Assembly (NCBI GenBank): GCA_014084085.1
Contig: NPFB01000019.1
Location: 693,655 to 757,654 of the forward strand
Origin: Hondaea fermentalgiana
Lineage: Eukaryota > Sar > Bigyra > Thraustochytrida > Thraustochytriidae
Length of the DNA: 64,000 bases
Reading direction: 5' to 3'
Below the pieces are notes generated by a model, which ran no database searches, was not told the origin of the DNA, and saw only the letters and a program-made list of their open reading frames with translations. The translations under genes were made by a program, and so were the position numbers. The stretch's first letter is position 1. Each line of letters starts with the position of its first letter. Positions 19,878 through 29,278 of the stretch are shown here, piece after piece.

Positions 19878-22124
19878 TCAAGCAACAAAGCCCTTGCGCT
19901 CAAGAATTCGACGCACAGAGGCCGAACGCTGGTGCGTGGGAGCAAAGATGGTCAGAGCGCGAGCGGCTTCGTCGAGCTCCAGGTACACGTCAGTGGAGTC
20001 TTCAATATCCCGCAATGTGTCGATATCCTGATGCGAAAGTACGTCTTGCGGGTAGTGAACACGATCGATGGACCAATGATTGGACTTGAGCGCTGGACGA
20101 GGCTCCCGCATCCCAGCACTCGAGCACATGGCGTCAATGAGGTCTATATGTGCTTCGTGGCCCCTGCACAGGGCCATGCGCAGCATGTCTTTGGTGATAA
20201 AGGAGCGCTTGATGTCTACTTGCAAGGCCGTGAGGCCCTGAGCTGTTCCGCAAACCTTAAAGTCCATGCCACCAAAATGGTCCTCGAGTCCAAGAATGTC
20301 TACCGGAGTACAAAACGACGACGCATCATCCGGGTCAACAAAAAGACCGACGGATACGCCGACTGCAGGGCGCGTAATCGGCACCCCAGCATCCATAAGG
20401 GCCAGACTGGCGCCCGAAGTTGTCGCCATGGACGAAGACCCGTCCGATGAGGTCACTTCACTGCCAATGTGAATGGCAAACGGATACGTTTCTTCACCAT
20501 GTAAAACAGGCGCGAGAATGGGCAGCACGCCTCGCTCGGCCAGATTGCCATGACCCACCATCCTACGATTCATTCCCGAGGTCCGGCCCGTTCGGTTCAC
20601 GCTATAAGGAGGAAAGTCGTACTGCAGCATAGCACGAGTCCGCCTTGACTCCCCCAAAGTGGGGTGCATTGCCTTTTGCAGTTTGGCGGGGCCCACTGTA
20701 GCTGTGCAGACGACCTGTGTCCCGCCTCGCGAAAAGACCGCTGACCCGTGCGCCGAGGGCAGCACATCGACGTCGGCATCGATTGGACGCAGTTCCATCG
20801 TCCCTCTTCCATCGATCCGAAGAGGTCGGCCATGCGTTTTGCCAAGCGCCGCGCGCGCAATGCCATCGCGCAACACATCATGAAGGGCAATGTTTTGCAT
20901 CGACTCGTCGCCAGCGTCAGCAAAATCTGCGCTTGCACACACAGCCTTAAGTCGCTCGCTCGCCACCTTCCAAAAGGCTACTTGAGCCTTGCCTCTCTCT
21001 TGCTTCGTCTTGTGTGGAACGGTGAAAATAACGTGTACAAGCTCTTCTGCGATCTTTCGCGCAAGGTCGCGCATTTCCTGAGACGGATTTAAGCTCGTCA
21101 CCTTGAATTTTTCCTGTCTTGCTGAGGGGGCTGCGTCTGCTACAGTCTCGACAAGGGCCATTTGCGCCGCAACGCTTGCTTGAATCTCAGGTTGGGCATA
21201 GTCTACGGCCGCCACCATAGCTTCCGGCGACAACTCGCGAGCAGAGCCCTCGAGCATAACAACCTTGTCCGATGCGCCAGTCCCCGCGACTGTGAGATTG
21301 AGCCACGAACGAGCCGCGTCTTGATGTTCTGGGGACGCGCTATTGATGCAGATCTCGGTGCTCTCGCGATCGAGCGAGTCGCCCGCACCTTGTTCGGGCC
21401 TTCGTGTATCGCTTTCTGCACCATTTTCCACCTCCATCAAAAGTCTTTGGGAGGGATCCGTAAGGGATGTCACTCGCGCAGCACCAAGCGGGCCGTCCCA
21501 GGGGATTTTTGCGAGTGCAGTGGCTGCCGATGCGGCGTTGATCGCAAGAATCTCCGGATCGTGACGTCCGTCCGCCGCCCAGACTGTGCAAATGATCTGT
21601 ACGGCATTCTGAAGGCCTTCAGGGAAAAGGGGTCGCAGAGAACGATCGATGGCGCGTGCAGCAAGAATCTCGTTCTCCTTGCCAGCAAATTCTCGACGCG
21701 TAAAAGTGCGCGCTATTTTGCCTGCAGCGAAAGCTTTTTCGCGATACACTACGGTAATTGGCGCAAAGTCCACAGCTTCCTCAGGGGCCTCATCGACTAC
21801 GCAAGTTGCGTGAACAATCGTGTCTCCCTGCTGTGCCACGACCGCCCCTGTTGCGCGCGCCCCGAGAGCGGGCTGCAAGGCTCGAAGCTCGAGCGGCGCG
21901 GTCCCTCCTCCACCAGGCGTCGCGGAGGCACAAACGTGCACAGAGCCATCGGCAGCAACACTGCTCGCCGTGGACGCCAGCCTCCGGGCCAGACCTGGGC
22001 GCACGCGCACCGAGGCCGTTGCTGCCGCCGCCAGCGCCACCGCCGACGCGAGCATCGAGATGATCCTCTTCACGGGATATACAGAATTGGGCCACTCTCG
22101 TTTTCTCGGGAATTGTGTGGCCAT
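19878..22124 (-). CDS. PNPT1: Polyribonucleotide nucleotidyltransferase (organellar PNPase)
   Basis: A 748-residue phosphorolytic 3'-5' exoribonuclease that degrades or polyadenylates RNA in a trimer. The two RNase PH cores are clear: the first (about 70-290) contains GDTIVHATCVVD and RSLRPLFPEG; the second (about 430-640) contains SSDGSSSMATTSGASLALMDAG and the catalytic block LEDHFGGMDFK, where the catalytic Asp residues and the Lys are kept. The N terminus, from an internal Met at 22055, reads as an Ala/Arg/Ser-rich organelle targeting peptide; the ATG at 22124 has the stronger context (GCAGCCATGG). After core 2 there is a KH-like remnant (about 680-745) that has SHQD where GKGG is expected. 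The S1 domain is absent. It is divergent from the channel gene. Confidence 0.93.
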   Translation of the reverse strand: MATQFPRKREWPNSVYPVKRIISMLASAVALAAAATASVRVRPGLARRLASTASSVAADGSVHVCASATPGGGGTAPLELRALQPALGARATGAVVAQQGDTIVHATCVVDEAPEEAVDFAPITVVYREKAFAAGKIARTFTRREFAGKENEILAARAIDRSLRPLFPEGLQNAVQIICTVWAADGRHDPEILAINAASAATALAKIPWDGPLGAARVTSLTDPSQRLLMEVENGAESDTRRPEQGAGDSLDRESTEICINSASPEHQDAARSWLNLTVAGTGASDKVVMLEGSARELSPEAMVAAVDYAQPEIQASVAAQMALVETVADAAPSARQEKFKVTSLNPSQEMRDLARKIAEELVHVIFTVPHKTKQERGKAQVAFWKVASERLKAVCASADFADAGDESMQNIALHDVLRDGIARAALGKTHGRPLRIDGRGTMELRPIDADVDVLPSAHGSAVFSRGGTQVVCTATVGPAKLQKAMHPTLGESRRTRAMLQYDFPPYSVNRTGRTSGMNRRMVGHGNLAERGVLPILAPVLHGEETYPFAIHIGSEVTSSDGSSSMATTSGASLALMDAGVPITRPAVGVSVGLFVDPDDASSFCTPVDILGLEDHFGGMDFKVCGTAQGLTALQVDIKRSFITKDMLRMALCRGHEAHIDLIDAMCSSAGMREPRPALKSNHWSIDRVHYPQDVLSHQDIDTLRDIEDSTDVYLELDEAARALTIFAPTHQRSASVRRILERKGFVA

Positions 22125-23351
22125 GGCTGCGGCGCCTCTTTCTCCTTCACTTCAATCCATCATGGCTCCCATTGTTAATTTGGCACATTCATTCGCTGCA
22201 TACTCTGTCGCAAGTAAGTCGTCGGCCAGGCGGAGTTCTTTCAGTTCTCTGCTGATGGGCATATGGCTTGCGGTCCTGTGCTCTTTTTATGGTTGTAGTA
22301 GACATCATCACCCTAGGATCGGCCTGGAGAGAGAGATCTCGAAGAAGAACGCAAAAGAGCCGCAAAAGAGTTGTTCAGAAAGCCGTTGGTTCATCCCACG
22401 GCGAGCCATCCACGAGACTGATCAGTCGGACCGTCGTCGGCTGCAACCAACCGACCGACCAAGACGCAAGCTCATCTTCACTACGTTAATGTTGACTGGT
22501 GAGCCTCAGCAAGAAGTAAGGCCCTCATTGAAAGTAAGCCATCTCGTTGAAAAGTATACCGCACCCTGACAGGCAATGCGTGTAGTAACTATCTCCCTGA
22601 TCTTCAGACTCTTCCCTTTGCGTGCATACGCTTGTAGGCAAAGCCACTGTTCCCAAGCAGTCGTTCAAAGCATCGACATCGACGATCAAATTACGAGCAA
22701 AGCAAAGCACAGCAAAGCAAAGCACAGCAAAGCAAAGCACAGCAAAGCAAAGCACAGCAAAACAACGTTTTCAAACGAACAAACGTTGCGAGCGGTGGCA
22801 GGAAAGAAAATTAAGAAGTTTGTGCCAGGAAAAGAGGAAAAAGGGGGCAAAAACAAAAAAAATTATAACAGTAAAAGCAAGCAGAGTAAAAGTCAAGTTC
22901 GAAGGCTTGCTCAACGGGCATATCGATCGATGCGCAAGACTGAAGAAAAGGCTAGCTTTCGCTCAAAGTGTCAGTTTTCGTACGCTTATTGGGAGGAGCG
23001 CCCCTAAAGAAAGAGGGGACAAGCAAGCTCACTCGAGCGAAGGCTGCTTTCCAAGGCCTCCAGCGGCTGCACAAAAGGTGTTCGTCTTCTCCACTTGAAC
23101 TCCAAGCGCGAGGGCCCGCGCTCGCGCAGGCGTGCGCGGGGCGAGAGAGGCAAGCAGACGACGGACGAGGGCTTTGAGCCCTGGCACATTTTCTGTTCTT
23201 CGGGCCCTCGCTGGCTGGTCACACGTAGGCTCGGCCGCAAGGTCGACGTAGCACTACCTTGTCGGTTCGTCAGCAGAGAACACAGCGGTGGCGCCACCGT
23301 CGGCTACAGTGTCTCGCCTCGCTCTTCGCATCGTCATCAAAACACCGCAAG
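22125..23351. other. Divergent intergenic region, PNPase/channel
   Basis: About 1.2 kb between the starts of PNPase (minus) and the potassium channel (plus). It includes a 15-bp tandem repeat at about 22696-22760 and an A-rich stretch (about 22800-22890). The short frames here are not supported. Both promoters lie in this region. Confidence 0.55.
22696..22760. repeat. 15-bp tandem repeat
   Basis: About four copies of a unit reading AGCAAAGCAAAGCAC. Copies are contiguous with no unique spacers, so it is a minisatellite and not a CRISPR array. Confidence 0.85.
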
Positions 23352-26300
23352 ATGGACTTCCCCAGAAGCTCTTTTGCGGGCTTCGCAGATAGTCCAGAGC
23401 AAGCCGCCATGCGCGATTTACGCGCAGCCAGACCCTCCGGCACCTTGCGAAGAGCAAGAAGAAGCTCCATGTACCATGCAGATGACGCTCCTACGACAGT
23501 AATGGGGAGGAAAAGTTCTCTCACGGGGGCTGAAGAAGGACGTCGCAGCTCTGGATCGATTGTGCATCCATTATCGGCTTTGAGTGACACAAACAAGTCT
23601 GCGTCGATCAATGGCATCGACGATCAGGTAGGCTCGAGAAGAAGCTCTGGCCCTGTGCCCGCTTTCATTAGGAATTCAAGGCAAGGCCTATTCTCTCTCT
23701 TTTGGTATGGGGCTTCGGCTCGGCCAGACATGCACACTAGTATCGGCTTTCGCCGATGGCTTCAGAGGATAATGGTGAATTCGTGGATTGGAATCTGCGT
23801 CGATTTTCTCAATATCATCCTCTCGGGAGTTTCGTGCGTGCTATACGTGTGGGAAACCTACGACAGCGACCAAAAAAAGCTCTTTGAGACAATTGACTTG
23901 GCTTTTTGTGCTTTTTTTATCGCCGACTACATTCTGCGCGTCTTCTTGGCCGACAACCGACTCAAATACATTCGCAGTCCGATGGCGTCCATTGACCTTC
24001 TCACGCTGGTTCCTGTCGTCTTTGCGTTCGTGACCATTTCTACGAACTTTGCGCTACTTTATCAACTCATTCGTGTGCTACGTGTTCTCCGCATTGTTCG
24101 AATCAATCGCTTCATTCTTTCCAATGCAACCTCTGAGATTAGCCAACAGCTTACAATGCTTGTCACAACAGTAGTCACGGCAGCATTCTTTTGCGCGGGC
24201 ATTGTGCACATTTTTGAGAACGACTATCGCGAGTCGCACCACCTGGCCACCCTCGAATTCCACGAAGCTTGCTGTAAGTTTACTCTCCCACCCACACACC
24301 AACACTCGCCAACGTGATGCGTAATTCGTGACAACTGGTTGATTAATTCGACCCCGGCCTCGGACACAAACTGACATATCCGCTTTCTTTCTCGATGCGT
24401 ATTTCGGCAACCACAGATTTCGTCGTTGTAACCATCTCGACTGTTGGATACGGAGACATCAACCCTGAAAGCGACCTCTCTAAGCTTGCAGTGATGATCC
24501 TCATCTGTGCTGCCCTTGTCTACATTCCCAAGTCAACGAACCACCTGGTCTCACTCATGTCGGCTCGGTCCGTATATGCCCGTAATCGTTTCAACCCATC
24601 ACCAAACACAGACTTTGTTCTCGTGTGTGGGTCTTTGGACGTCATGGCAGCTCGCGCATTTCTCACGGAGCTCTTTCATGAGGATCATGGTAATGTTGAT
24701 CTTCAGGCCGTTCTGCTATGCGAGCAACTTCCTTCAGCAGCAATGGAAAATATGCTCCGCACGCAGTACAGCCTTAATGTGACGTACTTGCAAGGCTCTC
24801 CACTTGACGCAAACGACCTGCTTCGAGCGAGCGTGCTGCGCTGCAAGACGTGTTTTTTACTCTGCAACAAATTTACGAATGACCCAGATACCGAGGATGC
24901 TGCGACCATTTTGCGCGCGCTCTCCATCAAGCGCTTCGTCTTGCAGTACACGGGCAAAGATATTCGCACATGCGTACAGCTGCTTCGTCTGGAAAACAAA
25001 CAGCACTTCACGCTCAGTCACGAAATTATGATGAAGGACCACCTTCCATCGGACTCGAATGGCGTCGTCGAGGAAGGAAAAGGCCAGCATGTCATGCAGA
25101 TTAGAGGTATGTACAAATTTGAAAGTCGCGTACAGGAAGCAAAGTCCTCCGTCAAGCATCTTAGCTCGTGCGAGAGTGAGCATCAGAGCGAGTTAGACCT
25201 TGACGTTGCCAAGAAGACACAGCAAATCCAGCAAGACCCTCTCATTTGCGTGAACGAAATCAAGATGAATCTGCTGGCGCAAGCTTGCTTGTGTCCTGGC
25301 ATCATTACCATGATCGGAAATCTGGTCATGTCAGTGGACGCTCCCGGCGACACCTCGGGTAAAGGAAACGAGTGGCTTGATGAATACAATGAGGGGAGCG
25401 AGTTTGAGATCTACCGAACCAAGCTTTCCAAGGTCTTCAAGGGGGTTCCTTTCGCCAAAGCATCCCAGCTCGTGCATGCCGCGACGGGTGCACTCATGTT
25501 TGCCCTCGAGCTCAACGGTGGAGGACTTTCCCGTGTCATCATGAACCCTGGAAACTTTCTCCTTCCGGACATTGATGAGTACGACGTTCACTGCTTTGTT
25601 ATTGCTCAAGACCTCGAGTCCGCGGAGCTTGCCGACCTTGATGCTGCCTTGTACTTCCAAGGTGGCCGAAGAAACTCTGTTTCGAATAATACGGATCCAG
25701 GCAAGACTAACTTCGATTCGCAAAGCAAACGAGCGCGCTCCTTTGCCCGATTGTATTCGATCAAGGCGAGCGACCCGCGCCAAGATCTTGCGCGTCAGAT
25801 CCTTGCCGCCAAGCAGCAACCAGATGCCGATTCGGACAATGATAGTGAGCCCGATGCCGGGGAACCTGAGGCAAAGGCGGATGCAGGCAAAGACTCGCCC
25901 AGCACAAATGCAACAGAGAAACCGCGCAAAGGATCCAAGTCGAAAATAGGAGGCGCGGGGCGCGGTTGGGGCATCCTTAAAAGTACGCTTCCGTCACGAG
26001 CGAAAAAGACACCTGATGCTGCGGAGGTAGCGAAAGAAAGCGATGATCAAGCGGGAAGTAGCAACTACTTTTACTTGGAAGTCCCAATGCTTTTGGAGCG
26101 GATTACGGTGCGCCATTCGCTGGCAAGAGACTTTCCCAAGGTCAAGGAGCACATTATCATTTGTGGCAACCTTTCAGGCCTCTTTATTCTCATTCGCACG
26201 CTTCGAGCTCGCCACCTGTCAAAAATGCTTCCAGTGGTCATTCTCCATCCAGAGCCACTGCCCTTTCATCTGTGGAACCAGATCGCGCAGTTTCCCCTTC

Positions 26301-27376
26301 TTTACTTTGTGCAAGGGTCGGCCACCGAGAGGCGAGACCTTGGACGCGCTGGCGCCAAGTATGCATCGCGGGCCATTGTTCTTGCTCGCTCGCGTGATGC
26401 TCAGGTTGCAAGCTCCGACGAGACCATGAGCGATGCGCACGCTATCTTTGCGCACCAAGGAATCATTGGTTTGAACAAGAACATTCAGATTGTGACAGAG
26501 CTCATCAACGAGTCAAATGTCGGGTTCCTCGACATTGGAGGTCACAAGGCTCCAGCGCATAAACCGCCCGGGGACAACTCGTTGTCCGAGCGAACTCTTA
26601 CTCGCTCCGTGGCGAGCTCGAATTATTTCAACGCCTTGCAGTTCATTGCTGGAATTGTGTACTCCCCCTCGATGCTCGACACTCTCATTTGCCAGTCCTT
26701 TTACAACCCGCACATCACCACCGTCTTTCAGCAACTCATCGCGGGCAACTCGGATTGCGAGGATGGCGACAGTCGAGCTGTCGCCGCTGCCATCGCACAC
26801 AGTGCTGCACGATCTGAAGAAGGTGCACGCATCGCAGCGCGACGAGCCTTTGTTCAAAAGACAAAGCAGAGCCATCTCTTCCAGATTCCGGTCCCCAAGG
26901 AAATGCATGATTTCGATTATGCCCACCTTTTCCAAACGCTCTCTACAGAGTACGGCATGATCCCGTTGGGGTTATTGCGAGGTATCCAATCACCACTTTC
27001 CGATCATTACAAGGGCAACCAAATAGCATATGTCTTCACGAATCCTCCAGGGGATACTGTGCTATCTCGGGCGGACAAGGTTTTCGTTCTTTGCAAAGAC
27101 GCACCAAGTAGCAAGCTCGCCGGCGTCCCCCTTGCCGACCTTTTGAGCAATATGTCACAACTTTCCAAAGGACCCGCCATGGCGGCGTCTCCCCAGGACG
27201 AAAAATCAGAAAACGGACGAGCCGATGTCGAAAAGCTTTCCAAGGACATTGCAGAGCTTCGAGACGCGATGAATGAGATCCGTGTTGCACTTGGTTTGCG
27301 AAATCGCAAGGCAACCGTCGCCACTGAAGAGATTGAGGAAATTAAATCAGAGACTGTTATTGCAACAGAGCTGTAG
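23352..27376 (+). CDS. Slo/BK-type voltage-gated potassium channel with two RCK domains
   Basis: The spliced product is 1293 residues, joined 23352-24273 to 24417-27376. A Ser/Arg-rich cytoplasmic N terminus leads into membrane helices S1-S4 (S1 about 143-166). S4 carries Arg every third residue (LIRVLRVLRIVRINRF, about 239-254), so it is voltage-sensing. S5 spans about 262-289, the selectivity filter TVGYGD lies at 316-321, and S6 follows. RCK1 starts near 373 (DFVLVCGSL) and includes NKFTNDPDTEDAATILRALSIK, as in BK channels. RCK2 starts near 886 (EHIIICGNLSG). A long acidic, charged linker (about 770-870) joins them. The Asp-rich calcium bowl expected after RCK2 is not seen. The start is ATG at 23352 (CAAGATGG); the upstream extension begins with TTG. 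It probably conducts K+ with gating by voltage and perhaps cytoplasmic ions. Confidence 0.9.
24274..24416 (+). other. 143-base spliceosomal intron in the channel gene
   Basis: The donor GTAAGT begins at 24274 and the acceptor ends ACCACAG at 24416. A pyrimidine run (CGCTTTCTTTCTC) precedes the acceptor, and a CTGAC-like branch site lies about 46 bases upstream of it. The intron is phase 1: splicing joins T with AT to make a Tyr codon directly before FVVVTISTVGYGD, which restores the BK pore sequence. Without splicing the frame is stopped. It is the only clear intron in the window. Confidence 0.92.
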
Positions 27377-27974
27377 CCAAGAGAAAAAAAATGATGTTAA
27401 AAGTCATGGGCAATTGTTAATTTTAAGTTTGCAGGACTTCAGGATCATTGATCGTACCTTGTGCTCTTTGTCGTTTTCTGTTGCTGTTGCTATTTTGGTT
27501 GTCTTCTCCTTGAAGCGGCACACCAACTTTTATTTTTAAAAAAAATAAGGAAAGAAGTGGACTTCAATCGATTCATCAAAATTAAGTATTGGTGTGAGAT
27601 TCGTAGGATGCGCATCGCTTCTGATGTGAATTCGGGCTGACGGCCGGCCACTCATTCACAATCTCACTCCCTCGCTGGTATCCGTTGGGTTCACCGTCGA
27701 TCCTCGCACGTTGCAAGAAAGAGAAAGAGGGAGAGAGACAGAGACAGAGACAGAGAGAGAGAGAACAAACGATTTGGCAGAGTCTGCGAGCGAAACCTCG
27801 ATCGATCTGCCTCCGGCGCCAAAGCGAAAGGTAGGGGAGCACTCGCGCACGCGATAAATCTTTGCGTCTCAGTCGCCTCCCTCCCTTGCAGCGCTACGCG
27901 CGCGCGCGCGGGCGGCCTTGCGCGAGATTGAGCAGCCGCAAAGTAAAGCAGCAGCACGAGCGAGCGAGGCAAAA
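27377..27974. other. Intergenic region with AG-rich tract, NME7 promoter
   Basis: About 600 bases between the channel stop and the NME7 start, both plus strand. The left half is AT-rich (channel 3' end). The right half has a purine tract of GAGA/CAGAGA repeats (about 27715-27765) and a CG-alternating run near 27898-27910. Confidence 0.6.
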
Positions 27975-29021
27975 ATGGTTGACGCTGTAGAGTACAAGTT
28001 CAAGGTCGAGTGGTACGACGAACTCGCAGGACGGCCGCGACCGTATGTGCTGACGTACTTTGAGAACCCTGGTTCTGCGCCAAACGAAGTGGCGATCTTC
28101 GATCTCACCAAAAAGCGGGTCTTTTTGAAGCGCGGGCCTTATGATGACGTGAGCCTGAGCGACCTATTTCAAGGCGCACAGGTTACTGTCTATGCCCGTC
28201 AATTCAAGGTCACTGCATACGCGGATGAGAAAACGAGAGCAGCCTTCACAAGCGATCGTGGTCTAGTTACTGCAATCGTCCCGGCCTCTTACTATCGCGA
28301 TTTTGGTCGTGTCCTCACTATCGCGCAAGAGGCTGGATTCTCGCTGACCAAGCTCAAGACCGTTGGCGAACCCGGATCCTATGGCAGCGTGGCAATGGCG
28401 ATTGAATTTGTGGGCCCGACTGGCGGAGCGCGCACGGATGAAGATCTGCGCGAGGCGCTCTTCCGCGGCGCGCCCGAGGAGTGCTGCCGAGCAGCAGAAG
28501 TTCGTGCCTCGGATGCTGAGACAAACGCAACATTGTTCAATGGCCCGTCATCAACCGCCACGTTTGACAACTGCTCGCTTCTTCTCATCAAACCGCATGC
28601 CGTCAGGGCTGGCCACACTGGCCCGCTCGTATCCGCTCTCATCGACGCCAATTTCGAGGTTTCCGCAATGCAGCTCTTTACCCTCTCGAGGTCCGAGGTG
28701 GAAAATTTTACTGAAGTCTACAAGGGAGTCATTAATGCAAGTGAGTACTCGAATATGACTCTTGAACTTTCTTCTGGGCCATGCGTTGCAATCGAGGTGC
28801 GCGCCGAAAGCTGCGTCCGCGAACTTCGCGAGCTCTGCGGACCGCATGATGTCGAAGTCGCAAAGGCACTCCGGCCCAACACCCTTCGCGCGCGTTTTGG
28901 AATTGACAAGGTGCAGAATGCTGTTCACTGCACAGACCTTCCAGAGGATGGTCTTCTAGAGTGCCAGTACTTTTTTGATATCATGGTGGCCCAGGTCGCT
29001 TCGGACGCCATTCACAAGTAA
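27975..29021 (+). CDS. NME7: NME7-type nucleoside diphosphate kinase with DM10 domain
   Basis: A 348-residue protein. A DM10 domain covers about 1-95 (FKVEWYDELAGRPRPYVLTYF through VFLKRGPYDDVSLSDLF). A first NDK-like segment (about 95-185) is shortened: the Lys-Pro-Asp-Ala motif is replaced by VPASY and no His motif is present. The second NDK domain (about 205-340) is well preserved, with LLLIKPHAV, MQLFTLSRSEVENFTEVYKG and the active-site NAVHCTDLPEDGL. Animal NME7 sits in cilia and basal bodies as part of the gamma-tubulin ring complex and as an axonemal inner protein. The start is ATG in the context GCAAAAATGG; the upstream extension begins with TTG. It is convergent with VPS13, 257 bases away. 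Confidence 0.93.
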   Translation: MVDAVEYKFKVEWYDELAGRPRPYVLTYFENPGSAPNEVAIFDLTKKRVFLKRGPYDDVSLSDLFQGAQVTVYARQFKVTAYADEKTRAAFTSDRGLVTAIVPASYYRDFGRVLTIAQEAGFSLTKLKTVGEPGSYGSVAMAIEFVGPTGGARTDEDLREALFRGAPEECCRAAEVRASDAETNATLFNGPSSTATFDNCSLLLIKPHAVRAGHTGPLVSALIDANFEVSAMQLFTLSRSEVENFTEVYKGVINASEYSNMTLELSSGPCVAIEVRAESCVRELRELCGPHDVEVAKALRPNTLRARFGIDKVQNAVHCTDLPEDGLLECQYFFDIMVAQVASDAIHK

Positions 29022-29278
29022 GCTCGATCGGCATTTCGTGCGGTTTCTACGGAGCAGCAGGGTTTTCTGATTGCGCGACCACATTTCACCTCGTAAGATA
29101 TCAACAAACGTAAAATTTCTTTTTGTGCTTGGCTTACTTACTTCTTCTGACCCGCCTCAATCGGGGCGAGCAGACCAAAAAGCCAGTTTGAATGCTCGAA
29201 TGTCGTGGATATGTTCCAATGTAAGAGATGGAGAGACAAGAACATGAGTCTGTGCCGATATTCGCCTTTCTATTTTAC

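Noticed and set aside
21162..22178. 338-residue plus-strand frame over PNPase
   Set aside because: It is antisense to the conserved PNPase frame and has no recognisable features.
22696..22760. Regular repeats resembling a CRISPR array
   Set aside because: Units are contiguous with no unique spacers, and the genome is eukaryotic; this is a minisatellite.
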